A stretch of DNA of 64,000 nt from Nodularia sphaerocarpa UHCC 0038. Its GTDB lineage: Bacteria; Cyanobacteriota; Cyanobacteriia; Cyanobacteriales; Nostocaceae. Both the position numbers and the translations under genes were made by a program. The DNA lies in assembly GCF_022376295.1 (NCBI RefSeq), contig NZ_CP060140.1, forward strand, positions 3,290,356 to 3,354,355. The letters run 5' to 3'. Positions 7,690 to 15,749 of the stretch are shown here, in pieces. How positions within the stretch are numbered: the stretch's first letter is position 1; each line of letters opens with the position of its first letter. The notes beneath the pieces are model-generated. The model did no database searches, had not been told where the DNA came from, and saw only the letters and a program-made list of their open reading frames with translations.

Positions 7690-9233
7690 CCGATATAGCC
7701 GAAGCAACCCTAGAAAGTCGGGCGGTAAGAAGTGCGATCGGTGACAGGATTTTCAACTCTAGCCTTGACCAACAGGACTCCGGCGATGGGGGAGGATCTA
7801 TCGTTTCGACTCTCCTTGGATTGGGTGGACGGCTGCTCGGATTTCTGGTTGGGAGTGTAGGTAGCGTTCTAGGGTTCAGTCTGTCACTGCTGTGGGGAAT
7901 GGTGACGAATGCCGCCCAGTTTATCTGGAATTTCAACTGGAATATTAGCGACTCCCAAATAGATCAACAAATTCAACAAAAATGGAATGCAATTTCCGGA
8001 ATGTTGGGGGGAACTCTGGGTAATGCTTTAGGATATTTGGGTTGTGGCGTTCTGCCTGGGGCGACAATCTTTTCTTTCAATGCAGCGATGGGCGCATACG
8101 TCCTGGGCAATGTTGGAGAGGAAATGGCAGAAGAGTTTTTGTCTAACCTCTCTAACTTAATCAGATACACTTTCATGAGTGGCATTGAATCCCTCATACT
8201 TTCAGGATTCAAAAATATTCGCCACTTGATTAAATCTAATTCAGTCCTAATTGGGCGTATTTTAGGAGATAATGCCGAAGCTGCTATTAATGCTTGGGGT
8301 GCGAGTGGTAGCAAGCCCTGGTCTTTTGCCTTGGCAACAGAGGAGGCAGTAGAATCTATCAGCAATGAAGCTGTAAAAAATTTCGTAGAAGAATTTTTAG
8401 AGGAATCCTGGGAAGGATGTGTGGAAGCAGGCTATGTTGTCGCCAATTCCATAGAATCATTCATTGCACTGGAGAAACTCAAACAACAGCAACTTCCCTC
8501 GTTGGGGAAAACCAGATTTGTAGAGATTACTCCGGATCGAAGTATTGAATCCCAAAAAATAGTTTTAGCTGGGCCAGAACAAGTTTTAAAGAGCCAAATA
8601 GTTTCTACTTTATCCAACTACCAAATGATGGAGGATAAAGACATAGGCGCTTTCGTCGGCGCTCCATTGGACGACTATTTACGCGCTAAACCGAGAACCA
8701 TTACTTTGGTGATTCAATTCTTTTCAAACCAGCAACCACCTTGGGCTAAAGTCGGGACACAAAGATTAATTTCCTCGACTTGCCAAATCCCTGATATAAA
8801 AAGAGAGCGGATAGACTGGGCAAGGATTAAGCTTGCTTGTGGTGGAACAAATGGATTTATGTTTGGACGGTTCCGTGTCACAGGACTACTAAACAATGGT
8901 AGACAAATGACTATTTATGGAGCTTCTGCTGATGAGGCGGAAGAACGATTACGTGCGCTACTTTATTTCAGTGATGCAGAATTAATTAAAAAACCTACCA
9001 TAACGGAGGACAGGACTGAAGATACTGCGGGATCTTACATAAAACAACCACGCAGAATCTACCCTGCCTACTTCACTATTTTTAATCAATTTCAAGTACC
9101 TGGAGCGCCTGGGGGCAGTATTCCGATTAATGGTCAAAGGTTCATCAAGAAGCAAGAACGGATAGACTTATGGACGGATCAAGAGCCATTGGATTTTGAT
9201 CTTCGCATCCAAGAATTGCTGCGTCAGACGTAG
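7680..9233 (+). CDS. Large Gly-rich membrane-active-like element protein
   Basis: This 517-residue protein has GAGAAGAG as its ribosome site and overlaps the previous gene. Residues 38-90 form a long Gly/Leu hydrophobic segment (STLLGLGGRLLGFLVGSVGS..LGFSLSLLWGMV), and residues 110-150 form a second one with small-residue spacing (GMLGGTLGNALGYLGCGVLPG), as in proteins that insert into or cross membranes. A helical, acidic middle (residues 150-290) follows. The last 200 residues are soluble and mixed, with FMFGRFRVTGLLNNGRQMTIYG and a Pro-rich end. A DNA-ejection, tape-measure-like or pore-type role is possible but unproven. It is the largest gene of the operon. Confidence 0.6.
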   Translation: MGLADIAEATLESRAVRSAIGDRIFNSSLDQQDSGDGGGSIVSTLLGLGGRLLGFLVGSVGSVLGFSLSLLWGMVTNAAQFIWNFNWNISDSQIDQQIQQKWNAISGMLGGTLGNALGYLGCGVLPGATIFSFNAAMGAYVLGNVGEEMAEEFLSNLSNLIRYTFMSGIESLILSGFKNIRHLIKSNSVLIGRILGDNAEAAINAWGASGSKPWSFALATEEAVESISNEAVKNFVEEFLEESWEGCVEAGYVVANSIESFIALEKLKQQQLPSLGKTRFVEITPDRSIESQKIVLAGPEQVLKSQIVSTLSNYQMMEDKDIGAFVGAPLDDYLRAKPRTITLVIQFFSNQQPPWAKVGTQRLISSTCQIPDIKRERIDWARIKLACGGTNGFMFGRFRVTGLLNNGRQMTIYGASADEAEERLRALLYFSDAELIKKPTITEDRTEDTAGSYIKQPRRIYPAYFTIFNQFQVPGAPGGSIPINGQRFIKKQERIDLWTDQEPLDFDLRIQELLRQT

Positions 9234-9237
9234 ATAA

Positions 9238-9693
9238 ATGCTGATCTTAACTTTGGTGATTGAATCAGAATTACACAAAAAAATCAGAAATTATGAGGGG
9301 TGGCAGACATGGGTGGATGGAAATTTAAAATTTAGTAGAGGTCGTTATTTTGGTCACTTGCGGTATAGCAATAATTTCAAAGGGTGTTGCCTAAAATCAG
9401 AATTGAAGCATAGGATATCTTCCAATTCATCCAGGATTGATTTAGCTATGAAGGATGAATCTTCCAAGCTGGCAATATTAGCCCGTGACGTTGAGAATCT
9501 ACGGTCTGAGTCAAGCGAAAAATATCTATTGTTTCTCAGGCAGTCCGGGACATCCAAGGGGCAGTACACGGCAGAGATTATACTCAAAGGTGATAACTTC
9601 ACATTGATATTAAAGGAGTGCGATCGCGCTTCCTTTTTTTTTGCCTATATTGAGAAGAAATTGAGTAACGTGAAAGCACTGGGAAAACCTTAA
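9238..9693 (+). CDS. Last gene of the element operon, unknown
   Basis: This 151-residue frame starts 4 bases after the stop of the 517-residue gene. The product is basic with a hydrophilic middle (SSKLAILARDVENLRSESSE) and beta-prone ends; no family is recognised. A hairpin with a T run at 9613-9642 lies inside its 3' end and encodes ECDRASFFFAYI, so the terminal 25 residues may not be made from most transcripts. Either the reading frame really ends past its terminator, or the frame is partly accidental. Confidence 0.4.
   Translation: MLILTLVIESELHKKIRNYEGWQTWVDGNLKFSRGRYFGHLRYSNNFKGCCLKSELKHRISSNSSRIDLAMKDESSKLAILARDVENLRSESSEKYLLFLRQSGTSKGQYTAEIILKGDNFTLILKECDRASFFFAYIEKKLSNVKALGKP
9613..9642 (+). 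terminator. Terminator built on a HIP1 site, inside the last element frame
   Basis: AAGGAGTGCG pairs with CGCGCTTCCTT (one G-U pair and one bulged T) around GATC, followed by nine T residues. It is the most terminator-like signal at the right end of the accessory segment. Downstream, 9694-9888 holds no gene and no attachment site that I can recognise. Confidence 0.6.
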
Positions 9694-9888
9694 AATCAGG
9701 GGTGAATCCAGTGCCATTGAGTAGCATTTAGGTAGCGGGGTGCTAATCAGCCTCCTGTAATCATTGATTTAGCGTTGAATTTACATACTGGATCGTAAAA
9801 TTCACTTTATTTAACCTTAATTAAGTAATTAAACAAACAGTAGCAATTCAGGTTACAAATTTAAGAACTGTGTTGGAAGTTGTAATTT

Positions 9889-10659
9889 ATGAATCTGCCA
9901 TTACGGACATTGGGAGTTGAACCAAATGCGTGGAATGTGAATCAGGCGATCGCAGATATTACTCGTCCCCAAAAGACCCCACAACCGGTTATTTTATCAA
10001 CAGAAACCAAAACTCTGCACCTCGACTTGGCAAAAACTGCGATCATCATCATTGATATGCAAAACGACTTCTGTCACCCTGATGGATGGTTAGCCCATAT
10101 CGGCGTAGATGTCACACCAGCGCGTCAACCCATAGAACCTTTAAATAGCTTACTTCCAGAACTGCGTAGAGCAAATGTACCAGTCATTTGGCTTAACTGG
10201 GGAAATCGTCCCGACTTATTAAATATTAGTGCTGCTTTACTGCACGTTTACAACCCCACAGGGTCAGGCGTAGGATTGGGCGATCCTTTGCCCAGCAACG
10301 GTGCTAAAGTCCTCATGGCGGGTAGTTGGGCGGCGGCGGTTGTTGATGGACTGCAACAGCTACCAGAAGACATTTGTGTGGATAAATACCGCATGAGTGG
10401 GTTTTGGGATACGCCTTTAGATAGTATTCTGCGGAACTTAGGAACAACGACACTATTATTTGGGGGTGTGAATGCTGATCAATGTGTGATGTCTACCCTA
10501 TGTGATGCCAACTTTTTAGGATATGACTGCATTTTAGTTAAGAATTGCACAGCTACGACTTCTCCTGAGTATTGTTGGCTGGCAACATTATATAACGTTA
10601 AGCAATGTTTTGGTTTTGTCACAGACTCAGAAGCGATTTTAAAAGTGCTTTCTTCCTGA
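9889..10659 (+). CDS. Isochorismatase-fold cysteine hydrolase (amidase)
   Basis: The 256-residue product has the isochorismatase/nicotinamidase-like fold. The catalytic triad is visible as Asp56 (IIIIDMQNDF), Lys166 (VDKYRMSGFWDT) and Cys199 (GGVNADQCVMST), with the usual cis-peptide VN-A before the Cys. Family members cleave amide bonds in small molecules such as nicotinamide, N-carbamoyl compounds, biuret or ureidoacrylate; the substrate here is unknown. A presence of Cys excludes true isochorismatase chemistry of the EntB type. It is followed 42 bases later by a cupin gene on the same strand, so they may be co-transcribed and act on related metabolites. First typical chromosomal gene right of the accessory segment. 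Confidence 0.85.
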   Translation: MNLPLRTLGVEPNAWNVNQAIADITRPQKTPQPVILSTETKTLHLDLAKTAIIIIDMQNDFCHPDGWLAHIGVDVTPARQPIEPLNSLLPELRRANVPVIWLNWGNRPDLLNISAALLHVYNPTGSGVGLGDPLPSNGAKVLMAGSWAAAVVDGLQQLPEDICVDKYRMSGFWDTPLDSILRNLGTTTLLFGGVNADQCVMSTLCDANFLGYDCILVKNCTATTSPEYCWLATLYNVKQCFGFVTDSEAILKVLSS

Positions 10660-10701
10660 GTAGAGAGTATTTACAGTTATCAATTAAAAGGAGATGAATA
10701 A

Positions 10702-11157
10702 ATGCACGCTACTAGATGTGTAATTCCTATTATCAAGTCTCCCAAAGACTATCAAACATATCGTATTAGTCCAGATGATTCTAATCGACTGGCGATTATA
10801 TTTGATTCCATCAATGCGAATACTTCTTTAACTTGCTGCATCGAAATTTTTGATGTGGGTGGACAAACACCGCCAAACCGTCATCAATGGGCGGTGGAAA
10901 TGTTTTTTGTCCTCAAAGGGGAAGGGGTAGCCATGTGTGATGGTAAGAGTGTCCAAATTCAAGCCGGGGATAGTTTGTTAGTACCTCCAACTGGAACTCA
11001 TTTAATTAAGAATACAGGTAATACTCGCTTGTACACTTTAACGGTGATGGTTCCTAATGAAGATTTTTCGGAATTAATTCGCAGTGGAATTCCGGTGGAG
11101 TTAGATGCTGAGGATATGGAAGTTTTAGGAAGACAAAATGCGTTAATGCCTTGTTAA
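10702..11157 (+). CDS. Single-domain cupin protein
   Basis: This 151-residue protein has a strong ribosome site (AAGGAGATG). It has a small beta-barrel cupin pattern: motif 1 region NRHQWAVEMFFVLKGEGVAMCDG and motif 2 region GDSLLVPPTGTHLIKNTGNTRLYTL. Metal ligands can be read as His61/His-equivalent in motif 1, Glu in VEMFF and His in GTHLI. Cupins of this size act as isomerases, dioxygenases or small-ligand sensors. The close linkage with the amidase gene suggests a shared catabolic role, but no specific reaction is indicated. Confidence 0.8.
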   Translation: MHATRCVIPIIKSPKDYQTYRISPDDSNRLAIIFDSINANTSLTCCIEIFDVGGQTPPNRHQWAVEMFFVLKGEGVAMCDGKSVQIQAGDSLLVPPTGTHLIKNTGNTRLYTLTVMVPNEDFSELIRSGIPVELDAEDMEVLGRQNALMPC

Positions 11158-11421
11158 AGATGTTCGGAAGCAGGGAGTATCCCACTTTGGAAATATATCT
11201 TTTCTGTCTAACCATGTAATCAAGTTCTTACGGCTTAATCAAAAATGTATCTTCCAAGTTAGGATGCTCCCCGAAACCACAGATAAACACAGATGAATTG
11301 CATTTAATTGGTATTCATGGGTATTCATTTGTGGTTGATATCATCGCATTTACGCAAAATTATTTAACTCAAGCAGAATTTTACCCACGATAATAGAATT
11401 AACCCTTTCGTGAAAATTATT

Positions 11422-12015
11422 ATGGAAACCCTCACCTTAAGCATACCTCCAAGCGTAGGTTTAACCGATGAGCAGTTTTATCAACTCTGCATTGCTAACG
11501 AACCTTGGCAATTAGAACTTACCCAGACTGGAGAATTAATTATTATGCCCCCAACAGGCGGTGAAAGCGGAATTAGAAACTCTGATTTAATCACAGAGTT
11601 AAATTTATGGAACCGTAAAACCAAGTTAGGCAAAGTCTTTGACTCTTCGACTGAGTTTAAATTACCCAATGGTGCATATCGCTGTCCTGATGCGGCTTGG
11701 GTGAAGTTAGAACGTTGGGAAGCTTTAACTAAAGATGAAAAAAGACGTTTTCCGCCGCTTTGTCCTGATTTTGTAATTGAACTGCGTTCAGAAAGTGATA
11801 GTTTAGCTAAATTACGCGCTAAAATGCTGGAGTATCAAGAAAATGGTGCGCCGTTAGGTTGGTTAATTGATCCGCAAACACCTTCGGTAGAAATTTATCG
11901 CCCAGGACAAGATGTAGAAGTTTTGAATTTCTCTTTTGATCAACCTCCTCAACTTTCTGGTGAAGAAGTTCTACCTGGTTTTGTTTTAGATTTAATGATT
12001 ATTTTAAATCCATAG
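11422..12015 (+). CDS. Uma2-family (DUF820) restriction-endonuclease-fold protein
   Basis: This 197-residue protein is typical of the large cyanobacterial Uma2 family. Signature parts are WQLELTQTGELIIMPPTGGESG, the PDAAWV core Asp, DFVIELRSESD with the core Glu, and MLEYQENGAPLGWLIDP. The ATG at 11422 is used; a GTG four codons earlier is possible. The fold is PD-(D/E)XK, but the family's physiological function is not established and most members sit alone, as here. No partner gene is apparent. Confidence 0.85.
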   Translation: METLTLSIPPSVGLTDEQFYQLCIANEPWQLELTQTGELIIMPPTGGESGIRNSDLITELNLWNRKTKLGKVFDSSTEFKLPNGAYRCPDAAWVKLERWEALTKDEKRRFPPLCPDFVIELRSESDSLAKLRAKMLEYQENGAPLGWLIDPQTPSVEIYRPGQDVEVLNFSFDQPPQLSGEEVLPGFVLDLMIILNP

Positions 12016-12084
12016 AGTAGGTTACAGAAAATACTCGTTTATTGTGCAACGCCAAATCAAGTGTACCCAGCTATGGTATCACCC

Positions 12085-12264
12085 TTTCCCAATAATGAAT
12101 GGGCTAGAACTCAAAACAACCTGGGCAATGTTTAAAGTCAGCGCATCCAAGGAAACAAAGAACAAAATCAGCAAACTATTCAGCAGTATCTTAAATGGTA
12201 TCAACCAGACGACAAACCCCTGAGCGAACTGGCAAATTGGGCGGGTTTCTGTGCTATTGGATAA
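12085..12264 (+). pseudogene. Decayed fragment, possibly of a TPR-type protein
   Basis: The sequence encodes PNNEWARTQNN and, after a one-base frameshift (an extra C near 12121), LGNV, a stop, then SQRIQGNKEQNQQTIQ and further residues to a second stop. EWARTQNNLGNxY is the hallmark of tetratricopeptide units in cyanobacterial CHAT/TPR proteins. The frameshift plus stop make it a remnant. The resemblance is short, so the parent family is tentative. Confidence 0.4.
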
Positions 12265-12324
12265 CTTTTGCCTAAATCCTCATCATATTAGGGACTTATG
12301 CAAAAACTCTCTGAAAACCTCTTC

Positions 12325-12394
12325 CCTTCTCCCAAGGGGAGAGGCTAACGCGAACGTGTCCTTCTCCCAAGGGGAGAGGCTAGCGCCAACGTGG
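12325..12394 (+). repeat. Tandem pair of 35-bp hairpin-forming repeats
   Basis: Two adjacent 35-bp units (12325-12359 and 12360-12394) differ at three positions. Each contains CTTCTCCCAAGGGGAGAGG, an imperfect hairpin, followed by CTAACGCGAACGTG or a near copy. This is a dispersed cyanobacterial intergenic repeat type, here duplicated upstream of the hydrolase gene. Confidence 0.75.
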
Positions 12395-12456
12395 TTCGTT
12401 TCTCCGTTGCTTGTGCCTAAATGCTAATCCTATTATAGCGATCGCCCCATCAACTC

Positions 12457-14088
12457 ATGCAAAAAATCCTACCCAAACAAACCGCTTCCATGCAAACCCG
12501 TGATGGTATCCGCCTAGATGCAGATATTTATCGCCCCGAAGCAGAGGGAGAATATCCCGTTTTATTAATGCGCCAACCCTATGGAAGAGCGATCGCCTCT
12601 ACCGTTGTTTACGCCCATCCCACGTGGTATAGTGAAAAAGGATATATAGTAGTTATTCAAGATGTCAGAGGAAGAGGCACATCCGAAGGTGAATTTCAGC
12701 TATTTACCCACGAAATCGCCGATGGAGAAGACAGCGTAAACTGGGCTGCGAAACTCCCTGGTAGTAACGGCAAAGTTGGAATGTATGGCTTTTCCTATCA
12801 AGGAATGACTCAACTATATGCCGCATCTGCGAAACCACCAGCATTAAAAACAATTTGCCCAGCCATGATTGGCTATGATTTATATACAGATTGGGCGTAT
12901 GAAGGAGGCGCATTTTGTTTACAAACTAACCTCGCTTGGTCAATTCAATTAGCTACAGAAACCGCCCGTTTACGAAAAGATAAAACAGCTTATGAAGCAT
13001 TATTTGCTGCATTTCGTAATTTACCTGTAAATAATCCCGAAATTCTCCAGCAAATCGCCCCAGAATCATTTTATCATCAGTGGCTGGCACATTCTCAACC
13101 CGATACATACTGGGAAAAACTTTCGCCTAAAAACCACTTACAAAATGTGGATTTGCCCATGTTCCATATCGGAGGATGGTTTGATACTTACCTGCGAGGA
13201 ACTTGGCATTTATATCAAGATATGAGCGATCGCAGCAGCACACCCCAACATTTATTAATTGGTCCTTGGGCGCATTTGCCTTGGGGTCGCAAAGTTGGTG
13301 GAGTTGATTTTGGTGCAAATGCCGTCAGTCCTGTAGACCAGATGCAAATTCGCTGGTTTGACCAGTTTCTCAAAGGTATTGATACAGGATTACTAGAAGA
13401 AAAACCTGTTTGTTTATTTGAGATGGGAAGTAATATTTGGCATAGTTATCCAACTATCCCTACATCAAACCAGAAATCTTATTTTTTGTCAACCACCGGA
13501 CTGGCTAATATTCGAGAAGATTCTGGAACCCTCATCGACAATCCACAATCCCAAATCCCCAATTCCTGTGATGTCTTAGTTCATGACCCTTGGCGACCGG
13601 TTCCTGCTTTGGGTGGTCATGCAGCACTGTCGGCGGGTGTTTTTGAGCGATCGCATTTAGATTGTCGTGCTGATGTTTTAACGTACACCAGTGAACCGTT
13701 AACAGAAAACTTGCATTTGGCTGGGAATGTCGCGGTGGAAATCTTCTGTAGTGCCGATCAACCCAGTTATGATTTGTGTGCGGTGCTGTCAGAAGTGCAT
13801 CCTGATGGCTGTGTGTATAACTTAACTCAAGGTTATGTCCATTGTCGTCCAGGTTCAGAACAAGCGCCGACAAAAATTCAACTGCAAGCTATTTGTGCGC
13901 GAATTTCTCAAGGTAATGCACTGCGTTTGAGTTTGAGTGCTGCCTGTTTTCCTGCTTATGCGATGAACTCTGGAAGTGGTACAGTAAGAAGTAGTGGGGA
14001 GTTGATGGATGCTCAGGTGATCACAATTACGGTTAATTGTGGAGATGATTTTCTTTCTCAAGTTTTGCTGCCGTTAAGAGTTAATTAA
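12457..14088 (+). CDS. CocE/NonD-family alpha/beta hydrolase (S15-like)
   Basis: This 543-residue protein has the layout of the X-Pro dipeptidyl-peptidase/cocaine-esterase family: an N-terminal alpha/beta-hydrolase domain with QTRDGIRLDADIYRP, QDVRGRGTSEGEF (oxyanion region) and the nucleophile elbow GFSYQG with Ser113. The Asp and His of the triad would be in HIGGWFDTYL and GPWAHLPWG. A C-terminal jelly-roll (from about residue 370, PALGGHAALSAG onward) is the PepX C domain. Such enzymes cleave acyl esters, amides or Xaa-Pro peptides; the substrate is not predictable. No signal peptide, so cytoplasmic. Gene stands alone on its transcript as far as visible. Confidence 0.88.
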   Translation: MQKILPKQTASMQTRDGIRLDADIYRPEAEGEYPVLLMRQPYGRAIASTVVYAHPTWYSEKGYIVVIQDVRGRGTSEGEFQLFTHEIADGEDSVNWAAKLPGSNGKVGMYGFSYQGMTQLYAASAKPPALKTICPAMIGYDLYTDWAYEGGAFCLQTNLAWSIQLATETARLRKDKTAYEALFAAFRNLPVNNPEILQQIAPESFYHQWLAHSQPDTYWEKLSPKNHLQNVDLPMFHIGGWFDTYLRGTWHLYQDMSDRSSTPQHLLIGPWAHLPWGRKVGGVDFGANAVSPVDQMQIRWFDQFLKGIDTGLLEEKPVCLFEMGSNIWHSYPTIPTSNQKSYFLSTTGLANIREDSGTLIDNPQSQIPNSCDVLVHDPWRPVPALGGHAALSAGVFERSHLDCRADVLTYTSEPLTENLHLAGNVAVEIFCSADQPSYDLCAVLSEVHPDGCVYNLTQGYVHCRPGSEQAPTKIQLQAICARISQGNALRLSLSAACFPAYAMNSGSGTVRSSGELMDAQVITITVNCGDDFLSQVLLPLRVN

Positions 14089-14099
14089 GAGTTTGTGTC

Positions 14100-14124
14100 A
14101 CGCAAAGGCGCAAAGACGCAAAGA
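14100..14124 (+). repeat. Short tandem repeat (CGCAAAG units)
   Basis: Copies of (A/G)CGCAAAG in the 3' flank of the hydrolase gene are of the short tandemly repeated type that is abundant in Nostocales genomes. No function is known. Confidence 0.7.
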
Positions 14125-14236
14125 AGAAGAAGAGTTAAATTAATGGCAGCGAGTTTAGCAGTTTACAGCAAGAATTGATTTACCGGATATTGACAGAAAT
14201 ATCTGGAATGTTTTACTATGGAAATAGAGGAAACAG

Positions 14237-14857
14237 ATGGAAAGTAAATTAACGGAACCATCACCAGCACTCACTGAAATTCCGCCTGGATATCTGAATA
14301 TCATGGGTTATGTGGATGAGTCAGAAGTTAATGGTCCGGGAAGTCGTGCTGTTGTCTGGGTTCAAGGTTGTCCCCGTGAATGTTCTGGCTGCTTTAATCC
14401 TGAGTCTTGGTCTTTTGGGATTAATCAATTAATTTCTGTTGATACTCTCGCGCAGAATATCCTCAGCAAACCTAATAATACAGGTGTGACGTTTTCCGGT
14501 GGGGAACCTTTTTGGCAAGCAACTGCACTAGCGTCTTTGGCTCGGAAGCTCAAAGCTGCTGGTTTAAATATCATGTCTTTTACTGGGTTTACCCTCAAGC
14601 AATTACAGTCTGCATCAGCACCACCAGATTCGGCTGCACTATTAGCAGAATTAGATATCTTGATTGATGGTCCTTTTGTGGACTCTCTAGCAATTAATTC
14701 TCCCACGTCTTTGGTTTCTTCTAGCAATCAAGGCGTTAATGTTTTTAACCCAGATTTAGCAGACCAGATGACTTGGGCGAGTGACCAGATAGAAATCCAT
14801 ATTCTTAAAGATGGTAGCAGAATTGTGACTGGTTATCAAGGCGGTTTGAGTAAATAA
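14237..14857 (+). CDS. Radical-SAM activating enzyme, NrdG/PflA-like
   Basis: This 206-residue protein has the radical S-adenosylmethionine cluster motif CPRECSGC (Cys45, Cys49, Cys52; CxxxCxxC) and the SAM-binding GGEPF (TFSGGEPFWQ). The arrangement GPGSRAVVWVQGCPREC matches the anaerobic ribonucleotide reductase activase and pyruvate formate-lyase activase group, which install a glycyl radical on a partner enzyme. No glycyl-radical enzyme gene is near. Cyanobacteria carry stand-alone proteins of this type whose targets are not established, so the exact role stays open. A weak ribosome site, GAGGAAACAG, precedes the ATG. Confidence 0.8.
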   Translation: MESKLTEPSPALTEIPPGYLNIMGYVDESEVNGPGSRAVVWVQGCPRECSGCFNPESWSFGINQLISVDTLAQNILSKPNNTGVTFSGGEPFWQATALASLARKLKAAGLNIMSFTGFTLKQLQSASAPPDSAALLAELDILIDGPFVDSLAINSPTSLVSSSNQGVNVFNPDLADQMTWASDQIEIHILKDGSRIVTGYQGGLSK

Positions 14858-14882
14858 TTACTAATTAGACATCTCCAACAAA

Positions 14883-14910
14883 GTAGAGACGTTCCATGGA
14901 ACGTCTCTAC
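14883..14910. repeat. 28-bp perfect palindrome between convergent genes
   Basis: The palindrome GTAGAGACGTTCCA and its exact complement lies between two convergent genes (radical-SAM plus strand, msrA minus strand). Such GTAGAGACGTT palindromes are dispersed in Nostoc-type genomes. It could serve as a two-way transcription stop, although no T run follows. Confidence 0.7.
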
Positions 14911-14956
14911 AACGGTTTACCGAGAAAGGATATTCAAAATAAGGCCAAATTTTGGA

Positions 14957-15625
14957 TTAACCACTAACTTGAGATTCTACTACACCGATGGGACAAGCAA
15001 CCTTTGTTCCTCCTAACCCACAATAGCCATTGGGGTTTTTGGCGAGATACTGCTGATGATAAGCTTCTGCGTAGTAAAATTCAGGTGCATCTAAAATTTC
15101 TGTGGTAATTTTTCCATAGCCTGCTTTGTTGAGTGCTTGCTGATAAGCTTCTTGTGATGCTTGGGCTAGTTGCTTCTGCTGTGGGGAATAAACATAAATT
15201 CCCGAACGGTATTGAGTACCAGCATCATTACCTTGGCGCATTCCTTGGGTGGGGTTATGGCTTTCCCAAAAAACTTTCAAAAGTTGAGAGAAACTAATTA
15301 TTTTAGGATCAAAGACAACTAACACTACCTCGTTATGACCAGTCATTCCGCTACATACTTCATCATAACTGGGGTTTGGGGTGCTACCAGCAGCATAACC
15401 CACCGCAGTTGTGTAAACTCCTGGAAGTTGCCAAAATTTGCGTTCTGCACCCCAAAAGCAGCCTAAACCAAATATTGCTTTCTCTAAGCCTTCAGGAAAA
15501 GGCGCTTTTAAAGTATTCTTATTTACATAGTGTTCATTGGGTACTGGCATTGATTTTGCTCTTCCTGGTAAAGCTTCTTCAGGAGTGGGGATAGCCAGCT
15601 TTTTACCAAATCCAAATAGTCCCAT
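14957..15625 (-). CDS. msrA: Peptide methionine sulfoxide reductase A
   Basis: The 222-residue product reduces methionine-S-sulfoxide in proteins using thioredoxin. The active-site motif GCFWGAE (Cys56) is present, with family blocks TAVGYAAGSTPNPSYDEVCSG, GHNEVVLVVFDP, FWESHNPTQGMRQGNDAGTQYRSGIY and the C-terminal HQQYLAKNPNGYCGLGG, whose Cys is the likely resolving residue. Length agrees with the long MsrA type (about 210-220 residues). A short N-terminal stretch (MGLFGFGKK) is not a signal peptide, so the enzyme is cytoplasmic. No MsrB is adjacent. Confidence 0.95.
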   Translation of the reverse strand: MGLFGFGKKLAIPTPEEALPGRAKSMPVPNEHYVNKNTLKAPFPEGLEKAIFGLGCFWGAERKFWQLPGVYTTAVGYAAGSTPNPSYDEVCSGMTGHNEVVLVVFDPKIISFSQLLKVFWESHNPTQGMRQGNDAGTQYRSGIYVYSPQQKQLAQASQEAYQQALNKAGYGKITTEILDAPEFYYAEAYHQQYLAKNPNGYCGLGGTKVACPIGVVESQVSG

Positions 15626-15749
15626 AATTTTTAACTCTGATTTCTCATAAATTTCTTTACCTTACTTAATATTGTAAAGAATCTTGTACAGCTTGGGGAG
15701 TTTTGGGAATAACTCATTGCTTATCCCTAACCGATAATTAAAAGTAATT

